64,000 bases of DNA from Umbelopsis ramanniana AG. Its lineage: Eukaryota; Mucoromycota; Umbelopsidomycetes; Umbelopsidales; Umbelopsidaceae. The stretch covers positions 124,001-188,000 of the forward strand of contig NW_026252115.1 in assembly GCF_025399195.1 (NCBI RefSeq). Reading direction: 5' to 3'. A model generated the notes under the pieces. The model searched no databases and was not told where the DNA came from. It saw only the letters and a list, made by a program, of their open reading frames with translations. Positions 24,950 through 37,047 of this stretch are shown here, piece by piece (the stretch's first letter is position 1; each line of letters starts with the position of its first letter). The position numbers and the translations under genes were made by a program.

Positions 24950-27730
24950 ATGCCTAGGACGAAGGACGCAATTGACCGATCAGCCGAATACTTGCGGTTT
25001 ATTCGGGATCTCGAAGTCTTTCACGAACGACATGGGTAAATAAGTTACATGGAAGCAGTACATTCCAATTGCTATTGTCTAACCTTCCCCATAGAACAAC
25101 ACTACAAGCTGAGCCTGTTTTAGGTGGGCAAAAGCTAGACCTACTCAAACTATACAAGGAAGTAATGGCTTCCGGAGGGTACCAACAGGTAATGGAGTGA
25201 ATCAAACACATTCAGTCAATTCATAGCCGTATATACATACCTTGCGCCTAATATTAAACAAATTTGACAATAGGTTACTCAAGATCGTATCTGGAAGCTC
25301 CTCGGCGAAAGTTTTGAGTTCAAATCGACTTGCACCAACAGCGCCTATGTCCTCAAATCAGTGTACAAGAAGAATCTAGTATGTCCCTTTCTTTACAACC
25401 TGTCAAGATAGTGAACACTGTGGTTTTAATATCTCGACTTTTTTTTCAATCTATAGCTTGGATGGGAAAAGACAAAGGTGTGGGGACAAGAATGGAATCC
25501 TTCCATGGCCGATGAGCCAAAGACTGCTGCCAAGACAAATAGCAAAGGTAAAGAAAAGGCTCGTCCGCCTTACACAATCCCCAAGCAAAAAGAGCGCAGA
25601 AAGAACTCCAAAGGCAGTGGTATGAAAAAATGTTAATTCCATCATTGAAAGTTGAACATAATCCTCTAACCCATAATTCAGACCTAAGTCCCAACTCAGC
25701 AGAGCCTACCATTTTACCCATCGCCCCTGTGCGTCGACCGACTTCATTTCTCTCAGACAAGGATACGTATAACCTTTCGTCAGCCGAAAACATGGAAAAT
25801 CTGGATGCTTTTCTCAATCAGCTATCTTCCATGCTTGATGCTGCCGGTCAACCTCCAACCGTTGAGAAGCTAGTCAGTCGTACGCAGCCAAGTAAGTTTT
25901 ATGACTTTTACTGGATCCAAGAAAATGGTAGCCCTAATGAAGTTTCTTTTTTGGCGTAACCAGCCTTAGATAAAGTTGGAGATCCAAAAGAGCAACTCTC
26001 GATGATATGTAATATGCTGGTATCCCGAAAGCCTGCAGACGTTCAATCGGCCATGGTCTACCTTTTAAAGCTGTCTTTCGAATTGCCAGAAAATGTTACC
26101 AACGACTATCTCGCGGCCATCGTACATGCTCTGATTCCATTTGCTCAACCGGTATTTTCAGATCCGAAGTTGCGACCACATCAGACGGATTTGTTGGACA
26201 ATGATGCCGATACCATGGATTTTCAACAAGATACAGACTCGAACGCAGCACCAGTTGACCTTGCACTAGCGTTTGATGCTTTTCGCATTTTGCGTAATCT
26301 GTCTTTTGTCGACTCAGATGCAGAATTCATGGCATCTAATACCATTATTCGGAAAATGGTCGTTGCTGGACTCCTGCTACCAACAAACACTAAATATGTC
26401 GAACTTACACAGCATTCATTGGATATTCTCGACAATATTTCCAGCTATGTCACATTATCACAACACGACGACTATGCCACCAATCTGTTGAAACTACTTT
26501 TTTCCAACGATCGAGAAATCATCATTGGTGTCTTGAAGGCACTGACATACCTAGCTATCCAAAAAACCGATCATTATCCATTCTTGTTTGATCATACTGA
26601 TCATGTCAAGCGATTGATTCAGCTCCTCCTCATTGATGATGAAGACCTCGTCACAAGAACCCTTGAATTTTTTTACGTGTATACTTCAGCGTGGCCAGAA
26701 TTTACCACTCAGCTACTTCATATGTACCCTGGTAACGGCATAAGCTTACTGACAAGTTTTCTGACCTACGACTCTTCCAAACCAACTCCTCCTGAGCGAT
26801 CTTACCCAGCATCAGCTCAGCCTGCCACTGACCTTTGTCAAGATCGTGGCTGTAACATTCCCAGTCTCACCCATTATCAGGATATGGATGAGCCGTACCG
26901 ATGCCTTGGATGGTGAGTATACCTAAAAGCATTTGGTATTGCCCTGCTTCAACTAAGCTCATTTGCATCCAACTACTCTAGGCTCAAGCAGAAATTTGAG
27001 GTAGCCGATTCAGAATCCAACCTCTCTTTGGACGATCTTTATCTGTTGTACGAAACTCGGTTCGGCATGGAACGGCCGCTTGACCTGACCAAGTTCCTTG
27101 TGGTGTTCAAGATCGCCTATCCCGAACTCACTGTGACTGGTGGAGACCTATCGACAGCCGCCCCCGAACAAATTGTTGTTCATGGAATTCAAATCAAAAT
27201 GGCGATCTTGGAAGATTGTAAGTGCTGCCAGGGAAAGAATTTTTTTGAAAAAGGGGAGTGATATTTTGTATAAATTGGGATGAAAATTATTAACCATGAT
27301 CTTTCTGCTATTTCTGTTTATAGCTGACGAATTTACTTGCAAGTGGTCCAACTGCGCACAGACCTTCCCTAACGAACTCCACTTGCAGCACCACGTTTTC
27401 AGCGACCACGTACCGCCATGTACCAGAAGTGAACCGTACCAATGCCATTGGATGGAGTGCTCAGATATCCCAGACGGTGAATCGAATACGCGTGATTCTA
27501 TCGCCTCTCACCTCGGCACTCACTTTTTCGAACACCTTTGCGAGCACCACCATGATCATGAGCATCATGGCATTCCTCTTGCCACCGCATTACTTTTGCA
27601 CAACTTTGCACGACACAAAGGGAACTCTCCGTATTTTGAGCCATATACCTGCCGTCTAAAGGGTATGTTGGACAACAAACCTCACTTGGCCGGTATCATT
27701 CAAAACATATTGCAAGAACTGGAAACTTGA
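24950..27730 (+). CDS. RSC9: RSC/SWI-SNF complex subunit RSC9 (ARID domain, ARID2-like)
   Basis: DNA-binding subunit of the RSC chromatin remodeller; counterpart of ARID2/BAF200 in animal PBAF. Eight exons (24950-25035, 25095-25188, 25274-25378, 25457-25619, 25682-25891, 25964-26912, 26982-27217, 27324-27730) give 749 residues. The N-terminal ARID domain (about 8-115) shows EYLRFIRDLEVFHERHG, LDLLKLYKEVMASGGYQQV and the WKLLGESFEF helix, YVLKSVYKKNL. The middle is an armadillo-like helical region (DAFRILRNLSF, HSLDILDNIS, LKALTYLAIQ). After it comes an RFX-like part (LYETRFGMERPLDLTKFLVV) and C2H2-type zinc-finger sequence (CKWSNCAQTF...HLQHHVFSDH) in the last exon. The domain order matches RSC9/ARID2 exactly. 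Confidence 0.92.
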
Positions 27731-27945
27731 CTGAATCACTTTGCGTATATATAAGACCCCCATCCTTTTTGTAACATATTTTTAATTTTAAATACAACCC
27801 ATTTCACCAATGGTTGAATGGGATAGCTCAACCATGAGAGACCAATGGAAAAAATTTATTAACCAGGAAAAAGTGCTGAGTTTTCCTTGCTGTCGGTTTT
27901 TTGTATCTCCACCTTTTTTTATTTTTCTCTCAAGACTCTTAGCTG

Positions 27946-29154
27946 ATGATGGGAAGCCAACCAAAACGGCCAACCCCATCAACAGGACATGTTGACGTTT
28001 TTCGACTAGACAAAAGGAATCAGTCCAATCAAGAACGAGGGCAACATGAATTTGCCTACGAATACCCTCCACGAATTCCTGTGGCTATGCGACATCCCTA
28101 CCCACGAGTGAATTCCGTTAAACAGTATACGACCGATCGCCAACATGAGCAGCTCAAGCAACATATCGTCTCGGAATCGTTTATTCCTGTCTCGCCCGAA
28201 GCTGCAGAGAAACCACAGAGACGTTCACGGCGGCGACCCCCGTTTTCGTACTCGTCGCTCATTGCTCAAGCTATCCTGACCACCGCCAACAAACGGATGA
28301 CGCTGAGAGATATATATCGATGGATTACGGAAAAATATCCAGCACTATATAATGCAGAGGACACTGGCTGGCAGGTAATATTACCAATAAAAAAGACATA
28401 GTCAGATCTTTCATCCTCTGCACGGTTAAGCTAATGTCACTCTCCCTTTTCTCAAACTTTGGCTCAGAATACCATTCGACACAATCTTTCCCTCAACAAG
28501 TGCTTTAAGAAAGTTCCAAAGTCAGAAATCACTCCGGAAGAAAATAGAGGAAAAGGCGGATTCTGGACTCTAGATCCAGAGTACATGAATCAGTATACGG
28601 ATGGCGCTTTCGCTAGAGGCAGTATTGCCAATCGAAGATCTATGAAAAACCCAAGCAAGTCAGGACCAAGTAGTGACAGTGAAGTATCACACTTTGACGG
28701 TAGCTCCTCACAATATGATACCCACCACACCGACGTGGATCCCTTTACTTCCTCACCGCCTTTTCGACTCACTAGTCCCTCGACCTTTAAACCAGATGAT
28801 ACGTCTCATTATTACCCCACGGAAGAATCTGATATATCATCCAACACCCCCTCCCCTTCGATGCTTCGAATGTCTCCTGTGACACCACCACGATCCAGTG
28901 TAACGATCAAAGTTTCAACGACTGACCGCGGAACTGCTGTAAATACTGTACACAATACGACGACGCCCATAGATGAACAAACTGTTGTGAATCTTGATGT
29001 TCAACAAACTCGATTGAACCGTGAAGAACCTCAAGAAAACTTCTTATCTACTATTTTACACCCCTCCAAGGAAGAAGACCCTTTTTCAACATCAGCGCAA
29101 GAGGATCCATTGCATACTTCAACTGTCATGCGAATAGACAATATTCTGAACTAA
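27946..29154 (+). CDS. Forkhead-box transcription factor
   Basis: Winged-helix DNA-binding regulator of 371 residues from two exons (27946-28374, 28468-29154). The forkhead domain occupies about residues 98-185: [38 protein letters not shown], then across the intron [20 protein letters not shown] and [12 protein letters not shown]. The recognition-helix sequence [13 protein letters not shown] is canonical. A basic stretch RRSRRRPP precedes the domain. The C-terminal half is Ser/Thr/Pro-rich and probably disordered, with many SP/TP sites that could be phosphorylated. No FHA domain is present, so it is not an Fhl1 orthologue; it is closer to Fkh/Sep1- or FOXJ-type factors, which I cannot resolve. 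Confidence 0.93.
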
Positions 29155-29549
29155 GCCTTTCTTTTTTTCTTTGGTGCTTTCTTTTCCCATCCCTTTTCTC
29201 TTTCCACCCACTGTATATATATATATAAAAAACCCTTCCATCCCCCCACCTCACTTTTGCTTGAGGCTGGGGTCAAACCGAGGTCTCCGTATCTACTTTT
29301 GTAGCTTCCCGGTGCTGTGATTCAAAAAAAATAAAACTCTAGATAAGCGGATGTTGGAGGTTTGGCTGAGCACATGATGCTGGTAGAGCACGGTCGGTAC
29401 CCGCTTTGGGGGCTTGCTGTGATTATCACAATGTGGCTATCTCTTCATCAAGCAAATGAAAGCCGTCGGAGATCCGATTGAAACCATTGTCACTCCTTCA
29501 CTATTGTGAAGCTCCACCTCATCTTTCTGGGGACTTTCAATTTATTATT
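29155..29549. other. Convergent intergenic region with TA microsatellite
   Basis: About 395 bp between two convergent transcription-factor genes. It carries a short TA repeat near 29214-29228 and no supported gene. Confidence 0.45.
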
Positions 29550-31651
29550 TCAAAACGTTGAACTAGCTAATTTGTTGCTGAAGTCGTTGACCATAGCTTG
29601 CGCTTGAGCCAACTTGAAGATAGGCCCATTACTAATGACTTGTATGATTCTTTGCAATGCTACCAAGGACTTTTTCCTCAGATCTTTTTTGATCACCATA
29701 GGCCTCCTTGCTTGTAAAATGCCGGCATTTAATAGATGCACTCGTCCAGCCGATGCCAAACCATCCAATAGCTAAGGACAACAACGGCATTAATAGGTTG
29801 CTTCATAAGAAGTTTCCATGGGTGGTGATCACATACCTGAGTAAACATACAGTAATCCTTGACTGAGCCATAGATGGAAACGATCTCCGTCAGGCTGAAT
29901 GCGGCTATTGCAATTGGGAAAAATGTCAGTCCTCTTTCATTGTTACCCAAACCCCATTGACTCCGGCTTTGCTTACCGGTAGTGCATATGTCAAGTGCAT
30001 GCTTTTCAAACGAGAAGCTGCTTTCGTCCTCAATGTCAGCATCGTCAATGGATGACGCTGCAGATTCTGGCTGCAGAGATTTAACAAAGGGTTTGTGGAT
30101 TACTAGAAGGAAAATGTAGTATTGTGCATGTTTGAGGTATAAGTGACGATGTCGAGTGGTATATTTGGGATGTCCGTCGCCACCTTCGAGGGTTGGAGAT
30201 AGTTCAGGAACTTCAAAGGTGGGTTTTAAAGACGCTCGCCAGCGATGCAAATCATCCAGTAGCTTCATAGCTCGGGGGCTTGGGATTCCGAGTTCCCAAC
30301 CGTCGTTATCTTCGTCTTTACTAAGTGCGTATCGAACGCCATGTTGTAACCCTTGAATAATCAAACTTCGGGATTCAATAAAGTCTCGAGCTGATTCATC
30401 ATCAGTGGGTTGGGCTGTAAGTTGTATAAGCCGTGTTTTGTCGTCGCAAAGCATGGGCACGTAGCCACTGAAAATCACATAGCTCATATCAAACCATGCT
30501 ATCCATGCCCACAAACGTCGGCTATTTTCTCGCTCTTGAGGGGAGGCATGGGGATTGTTGCAGTTTTCATACAGGTGTAATGCATGCGCCATTCGAACAG
30601 CCGATCCAAAAATGCTGTAAGCTTCACGAAGCTGACCGCAACCAGCCTTGTAATATTGCATGACCATAAGGGTTTCAATAGTAATCATGCGCATTTCGTC
30701 AAAGTTCACCAAGTCTCTTGCCAGTGTATAGGACTTTTCGGCTAGGTCTTCAAGGTAGTCAAGATGATCAAACTCGGGGTGGCATCGGTAAGCATGCAAG
30801 GCTGCACATGCATAGATGGCATAGATGAGGGGTCTTGGTAGCTTGCGCTCTCTGTAACGCCAAAGGTAGGCCTGCTTGTCTACAGGACAATGTGATGTAC
30901 AATTAAGATGCAATTGAATTAATCTATCCAAAACTTCGGGTGGGTATCGAGCCAGTTGGTTGCCAGAATTCCGTTTGGCAGGACTAAGAGATGAGTCCGG
31001 AGATGTAATATAATACCCATACTGCCGCCTTAATGTCAAGCGGTCCACACCGGCTGGTCCCCCTGTTCGACTTCGCGTGGCCCGAGGATCTCCCAAATTT
31101 TTACTAATCGGTGGACTGCCTTCGTAGAACAGCTCTTGCCGGATAGCCTGTAAGGTATTGTAGAGCTCGCCAAGGGTATGGATATTGGTCTCCATACTAA
31201 GACCACCACCTTGAGTAATTAACCGCCATCCCGCGGGCAGCTTGAACGGTAAGTCGTCCTTTTCTTTCTTAATTATAGTCGACTGTTCCGATTGCCCGGA
31301 CATACCCGCATTGTCATGGTTAGAGCTGTTGGCCTGCAACTGCTTGATAGCCTGGGACGTAGGTTGTTGACTCGACTGGTTCTGGATTTGTAGAACTGGG
31401 TTTTGCTTCGGCCTAGTCAGCGAGAAAATGTTGTTTATGAGGTTGTGAATTCGTAAATTGATCCTCTCTGCTCGCTCCCTGTCTCCAAGTTCGACATTAG
31501 CCCGAGATTTGTACATGCATTCACAAAAGTCTTTTAAGCAAGTTGAACAAGAAGGTTGCATTCCATCGCACTGAACGTGTTTCTGGGCACAATTAGAACA
31601 GGGTGCTATAATCAGTGAGAACACATTGTAGTCGCTAGCAATTGTTGTCAT
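29550..31651 (-). CDS. Zn2Cys6 (fungal-specific) transcription factor
   Basis: Nuclear regulator of 654 residues from three exons (31651-29977, 29904-29837, 29771-29550). The zinc cluster lies at about residues 18-48 with six cysteines, CSNCAQKHVQCDG and CSTCLKDFCEC. It is followed by a basic, helical linker (RERAERINLRIHNLINNI). The fungal_trans middle-homology domain is in the central part: HCPVDKQAYLWRYRERKLPR, IYACAALHAYRCH, QYYKAGCGQLREAYSIFGSA and SRRLWAWIAWFDMSYVIFSG. Two small C-terminal introns with GTAAGC and GTATGT donors close the frame. Gln/Asn-rich linker sequence lies between DNA-binding and regulatory domains. Target genes cannot be inferred; the neighbouring divergent gene is a BEM46-like hydrolase, with no sign of a metabolic cluster. 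Confidence 0.93.
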
Positions 31652-31957
31652 AACAAAGTTGCTGGAAGGACAAGTGCCGTTACACCAGGTTTTCTACCTT
31701 TTTTTTTTCTCTCAGGTCCGCACGCCGAGCCTTCGACGGACCTTTCTATCCCACAAAAGACCTTCGTTATCTTCTATCATAATTAGCAGATTTATGTAAG
31801 TCAACTTGCTTCATAGAAAGCAGTTTGCCTGGTAGCAACAGCTCATGGTATCTCTATATGCTCTGGAATCGGATCTCCGCACAGGTAAGGGCAAGGCAGA
31901 AGTGAAGGCCTCGCGGAGTTATACGTCTGCCGATTTCACCTGCTCTTCGCTCTTGCT
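31652..31957. other. Divergent promoter region
   Basis: About 305 bp between the Zn2Cys6 gene (-) and the hydrolase gene (+), with a T/C-rich tract near 31690-31715. No other element recognised. Confidence 0.4.
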
Positions 31958-33298
31958 ATGTTTTCCACCTATCTGCTATATGCAGTATTATTCATAGTAG
32001 GCTCACTGGCCATAGGACTGTACATTTTCCAATGTAATCTCATTTATCCTGCCTCCTTCCCAACTGGATCGCGGTCGGTGGTAAGTTGATAGACTAACAC
32101 TTGCAACACTCGGTTCAAAGTTTAATCGCAAATCGTCGTGTTAACTTCACAGGTAATGAAGCCTTCCCAATTTGGTTTACCCTACAAAGAAGTCACCATT
32201 ACAACAAAAGACAACATACTGCTACAATGCTACTTATTGCAACAAAAAGACGAAGATGTCGCAAAGAATAGTCCAACCGTCATATACTTTCACGCCAATG
32301 CTGGCAACATGGTCAGGGTCGATTTTTCTTTTATGACTGCGTGTTTGTAAACCTGGGCATTAACAATACTTTTGATATTAGGGCCATCGTCTTCCTATTG
32401 CAAAGATATTTTTTGAAAATTTCGGTTGCAATGTATTCATGTTATCTTATAGAGGGTAAGTGGAAATGACACAGGATGAGCTTACTACAGACTTTTGCCA
32501 TGCTGATGTCTGGCTCTGATAGATATGGTTTAAGCGGAGGAAGCCCAAATGAGAAAGGTCTAAAAGTGGATGCAGAGGTATGTGAAGTTACACTCGACCT
32601 GAAAATCCCACATTTTTTTGCTCACATTACGACAATAGGCAGCTTTGGAGTATATTAAAGAGCATCCAGTGCTTGGGAATACACCATTAATTGCATATGG
32701 CCAATCTATTGGAGGCGCGGTTGCTATCTACACAGTGTCTAGGAATGAGGACAAGTTTTCTGCCTTGATATTGGAAAATACCTTTTTGAACATGGTAAGC
32801 CTGGAAAATTTTTAGTTAGGCAAGAGCATCCCATTTACTGAACACGCATTTTCATTTTTATGATTTTGTTGTAGCCGGAATTGATTCCGAACGTTATTCC
32901 TGCCTTGAGACACTTCATCTTTTTATGCCATCAAATTTGGCCATCTCACCGTGACATTTTAGCTGTCCGAAAGACGCCAACCTTGTTTCTCTCGGGTAAG
33001 CTGGATGAACTCGTTCCACCTTCGCATATGAAAAAGCTTTACGAGCTATGTGATACACGCGGTCCCAAGTTTTGGAAGGAATTTGAGGAGGGTACACACA
33101 ATGATACCTGCCTGAAAGTAAGTTGATGGGGATCTCAAAGTGTTTGATGGATGTCCTAGCTGACTCATTGTTGCTGTTTAGCCTGGTTACTTCGAGACCA
33201 TTGGCGAATTCATTAGAGATGAAGTCTGGAAGCTGGTGGATGGATCTATTGATGATGAGAAAAAGGATAATGCCGCTGACAAAGCACCAAATGCCTAA
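31958..33298 (+). CDS. BEM46/ABHD13-family alpha/beta hydrolase, membrane anchored
   Basis: Serine hydrolase of 308 residues from seven exons (31958-32080, 32153-32311, 32382-32455, 32523-32577, 32639-32794, 32875-33117, 33182-33298). It opens with a signal-anchor helix (YLLYAVLFIVGSLAIGLYIF). Alpha/beta-hydrolase landmarks follow: VIYFHANAGNMGHRLPIA (oxyanion region), VFMLSYRGYGLSGGSPNEKG, the nucleophile elbow AYGQSIGGAVAI with catalytic Ser, LFLSGKLDELVPPSHM with the acid Asp, and FEEGTHNDTCLK with the catalytic His. HANAGN and GQSIGG are the signature of the Bem46/ABHD13 group. It is probably an ER or plasma-membrane enzyme; the physiological substrate is not known for this family. Confidence 0.93.
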
Positions 33299-33883
33299 GT
33301 TGAGAACGGTGGGGTAAATAGAGAGAAAGGCGGTATGTGATAATGCATTAATCTAATAAACGGCCCGGATCATCGGAATGGTCATGCCGGTCACCTTATC
33401 AAAGCCAATCAAATGGGACACCACAGCATATCTTTAATTTGTGCACAGCGCGCCACGGTCACTCAAGTTAAATGAGGCGCCTTGTTAAAGGCGGTCTGCG
33501 TGTAACTTGCTGAGACGCTTTGGCTGGAAGCGGCAGCCTGGTCAGTCAACCGCTGCGCATTAGTCAACTGCTACGTAAAGCTTTGCATTTAACGACCTGT
33601 TTTCACTCGTTTACACTTTCAAATATTACAACAGACTGTATCCATCAGACTGTATTAACGTATTTCCACCAATGCATTGGATACAGGAATTTGGTGAAGT
33701 GTCACCCTTACTTTTCAGCTACATACCTTTGTAACTTGGAAATGTCGAGGCTGGACATCGCCTGCCGCATTGAACGAGGCTTGGGAAGCTTCCATCTTCC
33801 GCCAGACCTTACTTATAAAGTCACCAGATAATCACCATTGTTCACTCCATCTGTATTCCCTTTCATTGATATTCGCGCGTGCA
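33299..33883. other. Intergenic, no gene seen
   Basis: About 585 bp upstream of the membrane-protein pair. The frame of the first paralogue stays open back to 33770, but the upstream part lacks similarity to its paralogue and is taken as leader. Confidence 0.45.
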
Positions 33884-34666
33884 ATGAATTGCTCTGCCGA
33901 CGTACCCAGCATCAGCGGAGGTATCCTCGTGAGCGTGCCCGCCAGTGTTCTGCTTATGCAATACATTTCATATGGCTTGTACCAAGCTGCACTTGGGTGG
34001 ATACAGATAATGTGCAATCAAAGACGCAATCACTTACAATACTATACTTTTCAAACCTCTTACCCTGCCTATGCTCTCAGTGAGTTCAAACGGCTCTTCC
34101 ATGAGCTTGACCAGAATGACACTTGGTACATCAACTTGGGACGAGCCATCGCTTGGATTACCCACAACTCTTATTTGGCGACGTCTGTATTCTTCACTAT
34201 CATTGTGGTTTCAACTTCTACTAGCGCCAGTGTTAAGAGTGTCGTCTTGACGAACACCGCCGACAACACCAACACAACCATGGTTGAAATTATGTGGCAC
34301 TTGGATTCAAGTGAATGCATAACCTATGCACCTTCGCTACTACATCAAGCGACCTCCGGAATATTCTTGAATGGATATATGCTTTTAGCTTTCACAACGT
34401 ACGCTTCGATCATGATATTATACACCTTCATCTGCAACTACATGTACCATTATCCTATATGGTTACCTCTACCTCTCTATGACATATTGTTCGATTCACC
34501 AACGTCGAAGACCGAAGATGGCCAAATTTTCTTTTCGCCGCCTGGAACACTACGCTTGGAAGAACACGACGGCGAACCTTATATCATGATTGGTGATAAG
34601 CTTTTGATCACACTTAGCAAAGACCTTGATTGGGAGAAAGTAAATGCGATACTTGACAGTCGATGA
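33884..34666 (+). CDS. Multi-pass membrane protein of unknown family, tandem paralogue 1
   Basis: Intronless frame of 260 residues from ATG 33884, chosen because the paralogue begins at the equivalent place. Hydrophobic segments: GGILVSVPASVLLMQYISYG near the N-terminus, ATSVFFTIIVVSTSTSAS in the middle, and GYMLLAFTTYASIMILYTF. Between the last two lies a probable extracellular or lumenal loop with Asn-Thr glycosylation sequons (NTNTT) and a conserved Cys (SSECI). The cytosolic tail after the third helix is polar. The motif LHQATSGIFLN is nearly identical in the next gene. I recognise no known family. Adjacent duplication with strong divergence suggests lineage-specific surface or organelle membrane proteins; no function is claimed. 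Confidence 0.8.
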   Translation: MNCSADVPSISGGILVSVPASVLLMQYISYGLYQAALGWIQIMCNQRRNHLQYYTFQTSYPAYALSEFKRLFHELDQNDTWYINLGRAIAWITHNSYLATSVFFTIIVVSTSTSASVKSVVLTNTADNTNTTMVEIMWHLDSSECITYAPSLLHQATSGIFLNGYMLLAFTTYASIMILYTFICNYMYHYPIWLPLPLYDILFDSPTSKTEDGQIFFSPPGTLRLEEHDGEPYIMIGDKLLITLSKDLDWEKVNAILDSR

Positions 34667-35263
34667 TTTTTAGGCGCATAAGTGTAGGTACGTAAAACAG
34701 CGTTGTACACTTGCGTACGCTTCTACATAATCTTTATATATGATACGCATTGTAATGTAACGATGTATCAAAGCTCATTTCGAAGAGCAAGAGCCAAACT
34801 TGGAATTGAAAAAAAAAAAAAAAAAAAAAAATTTGATAAGCTAAATATATTAGCTCAAATCACTTAGATTGGAAGACAGTGTGTTATTCGAAAGTATGTA
34901 TAGCTCATCTGGCGTATTGCACTTGTTCAGCGACCCCTATATGTGTATCTATGCGGTGTTAGCTTGTTCCTGATGACGAAAACTATATTGTGCCCTTTGC
35001 AACTAGAACATGCGCCATCCCTATGCTGCGCACAACTTCCGCTGGAACTAGGAACCACAAGGTCACAGGTAGTACGGACATTGGCGTGTAAAGCTGCTCA
35101 GCACAAGTTTCTGGAACATCTTCTCTTACTGTTGCAATCCCAATACACTTGAGACTGAGACCGACATATCTCCCCCAAAAAAAATGATAAAAATGGACCC
35201 ACAAATTCCTCTCCAACCCTCTCCCGGTTTTAATCATTTTTGGTTTCCTTATACCCGTTCTCA
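34667..35263. other. Intergenic between tandem paralogues, with 23-nt A run
   Basis: About 600 bp. A homopolymer of 23 A residues lies at 34809-34831, shortly after the first paralogue. No gene seen. Confidence 0.5.
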
Positions 35264-36154
35264 ATGGAGTATAACTTGACCACTACCACATGTAACTCTA
35301 CACCATCTTCATATGGCGACTTTCTTGTTACCATCCCGCTTGGTATTCTCATATTGCAGTATATATCGTACGCTATGAGCACAGCGGCAAGACCGGCTGT
35401 CCAAAAAATGTGTAATTACAGAGGAAACGAATCACAACTTTACAGGTTCAACGTATCTTACATCAACTTTTTATTTGCTGAAGTCAAGCAATTTGTCAAG
35501 GATTGGAGAGATCTTCTCGAAAGAGGTGGTTCAGTGGCGGAATTCATGAAGATGACAATCATATGGTTACTTTACAACGGGACTCTGGCCGTCGGTGTAT
35601 TCTTTACGCCGATCGTTACCGCAGCTTCCGCGTACGCTTCTGTCATCAAGCAAACTAGTCAGGATGACAGCGTTACCAATACAACAAACAGCAACATACA
35701 AATCCTTTGGCACACAAACCATGGTGAATGCATCAGTTCAGATTCTTCACTTTACCATCAAGCAACTTCAGGAATGGTACTGAACATATGGATGGTTGGT
35801 GTGTTCGGCGTGCTTACTACGGTTTTGATCTTTGCGTCAATCCTAGTGGGGCACAAAGTAAAGAAGAGCTCTATGTTTCCTCCACAACTCCACGACCTAT
35901 TGCTAGTGTCGCCTGTAACAGGATATAGGGATGCTGCGCCTCGATTTGGAACGAAGAGCGCTCTTTTTGTTGAGAATATAGATGGCGGGCCATTTATCAC
36001 TGTAGACCAAAAAATCGTGGTAGCTGTAGACAGGGATCAAGCAAGAACGCTCTGTGACTTTATGACTTGTATAGCCGACAGTAATTGGTCGGACCAGCTA
36101 ATTTCAGAAAAGCTATTAGCTATTTACAAAGCTGGCGGTGAATACCAGTGGTAA
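35264..36154 (+). CDS. Multi-pass membrane protein of unknown family, tandem paralogue 2
   Basis: Intronless frame of 296 residues, ATG 35264, clearly homologous to the gene at 33884. Shared positions: YGDFLVTIPLGILILQYISY (first helix), MCNYRGNESQLYRFNVSY, TLAVGVFFTPIVTAASAYAS (second helix), ILWHTNHGECISS, LYHQATSGMVLN and the third helix GVFGVLTTVLIFASILVG. N-glycosylation sequons cluster at the extreme N-terminus (NLTTTT, NSTPSS) and in the loop (NTTNSN). The C-terminus after PPQLHDLLL is cytosolic and somewhat longer than in its neighbour. No family assigned. The intron-free structure is unusual here, where most genes carry introns. Confidence 0.82.
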   Translation: MEYNLTTTTCNSTPSSYGDFLVTIPLGILILQYISYAMSTAARPAVQKMCNYRGNESQLYRFNVSYINFLFAEVKQFVKDWRDLLERGGSVAEFMKMTIIWLLYNGTLAVGVFFTPIVTAASAYASVIKQTSQDDSVTNTTNSNIQILWHTNHGECISSDSSLYHQATSGMVLNIWMVGVFGVLTTVLIFASILVGHKVKKSSMFPPQLHDLLLVSPVTGYRDAAPRFGTKSALFVENIDGGPFITVDQKIVVAVDRDQARTLCDFMTCIADSNWSDQLISEKLLAIYKAGGEYQW

Positions 36155-36974
36155 CATATGCACCTTTTTGAATAGTTCGATTGTCAGCCATCTGTTGATG
36201 CTAGCCTTTCATTCTGTAATGAGTTGCGAACATTGCTGACATTACGATTGTGCTTCAGATGCTGCAATGAGCAGGTTTTCGAACACAGGTGGGTAGAGCT
36301 AATTCCATGCATCTCATTAGAATAGAAGAGAAAATCTATTAAACTGAAAGCCACAATATTACTTAAAAAAAAATCAAGGCAGACAATAGAAAGCCGGTGG
36401 CTGGCACTCTTTATGAAGAGAATGTATAATATACACACATAACATATGGACATGTATTCTGTCGTCCATATTTGAACTCTCGAAAAAACGTATGTCTCAT
36501 TATTCTGGTGTCTCTATCTAGAGGCGATAATGAGTAATTCATGCTTTAAGGTGTGTGAATTAATACTATATGAATGAAGATGATGTATTCATTTTGATGA
36601 TAGATAGGTATCAAGTACGCGAGTTATATAGTGTTTTGTTTATTGATACTGTTACTATTTTTAATTATTTTTTTTAAATACGTGTATAACATCTGCGATC
36701 TCTCCCGCAATATTTCAATTGGAGAGTTTATAACAGCGAAAAAATTCAGGCTCCCAAGGAAGACAAACATCTAGTACATGGGCATGGATTATAAACCAGA
36801 CATTTCAGTAAAGGAAAAGACTATTTTTATAGTACTTTATCAATTTGAAAAAATTATCATAGCAATATACTAGAGCTCAATATGCAATTGATGGTAACAT
36901 TGATATGTAAGACGTATGGTATACATAATGATAGTTCAGCATGAATATTGATTGGTGGTCCAACCGACATCACA
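36155..36974. other. AT-rich spacer
   Basis: About 820 bp of AT-rich DNA after the membrane-protein pair with no credible reading frame. Confidence 0.5.
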
Positions 36975-37047
36975 GGGTTTCGTGGTTTAGTGGTATAATT
37001 CCCGCTTAGGGTGCGGGAGGTCCCGGGTTCAATTCCCGGCGAAGCCC
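36975..37047 (+). tRNA. tRNA-Pro(AGG)
   Basis: A 73-nt intronless tRNA. The acceptor stem pairs GGGTTTC with GAAGCCC; the anticodon stem CCCGC/GCGGG encloses TTAGGGT, giving anticodon AGG. The T-arm is CCCGG-GTTCAAT-TCCGG-like. A T run (TTTTT) follows two bases downstream, as for a Pol III terminator. Confidence 0.95.

Noticed and set aside
29352-29410. tRNA D-arm-like sequence (TGGTAGAGCAC)
   Set aside because: No matching acceptor, anticodon or T stem could be built around it.
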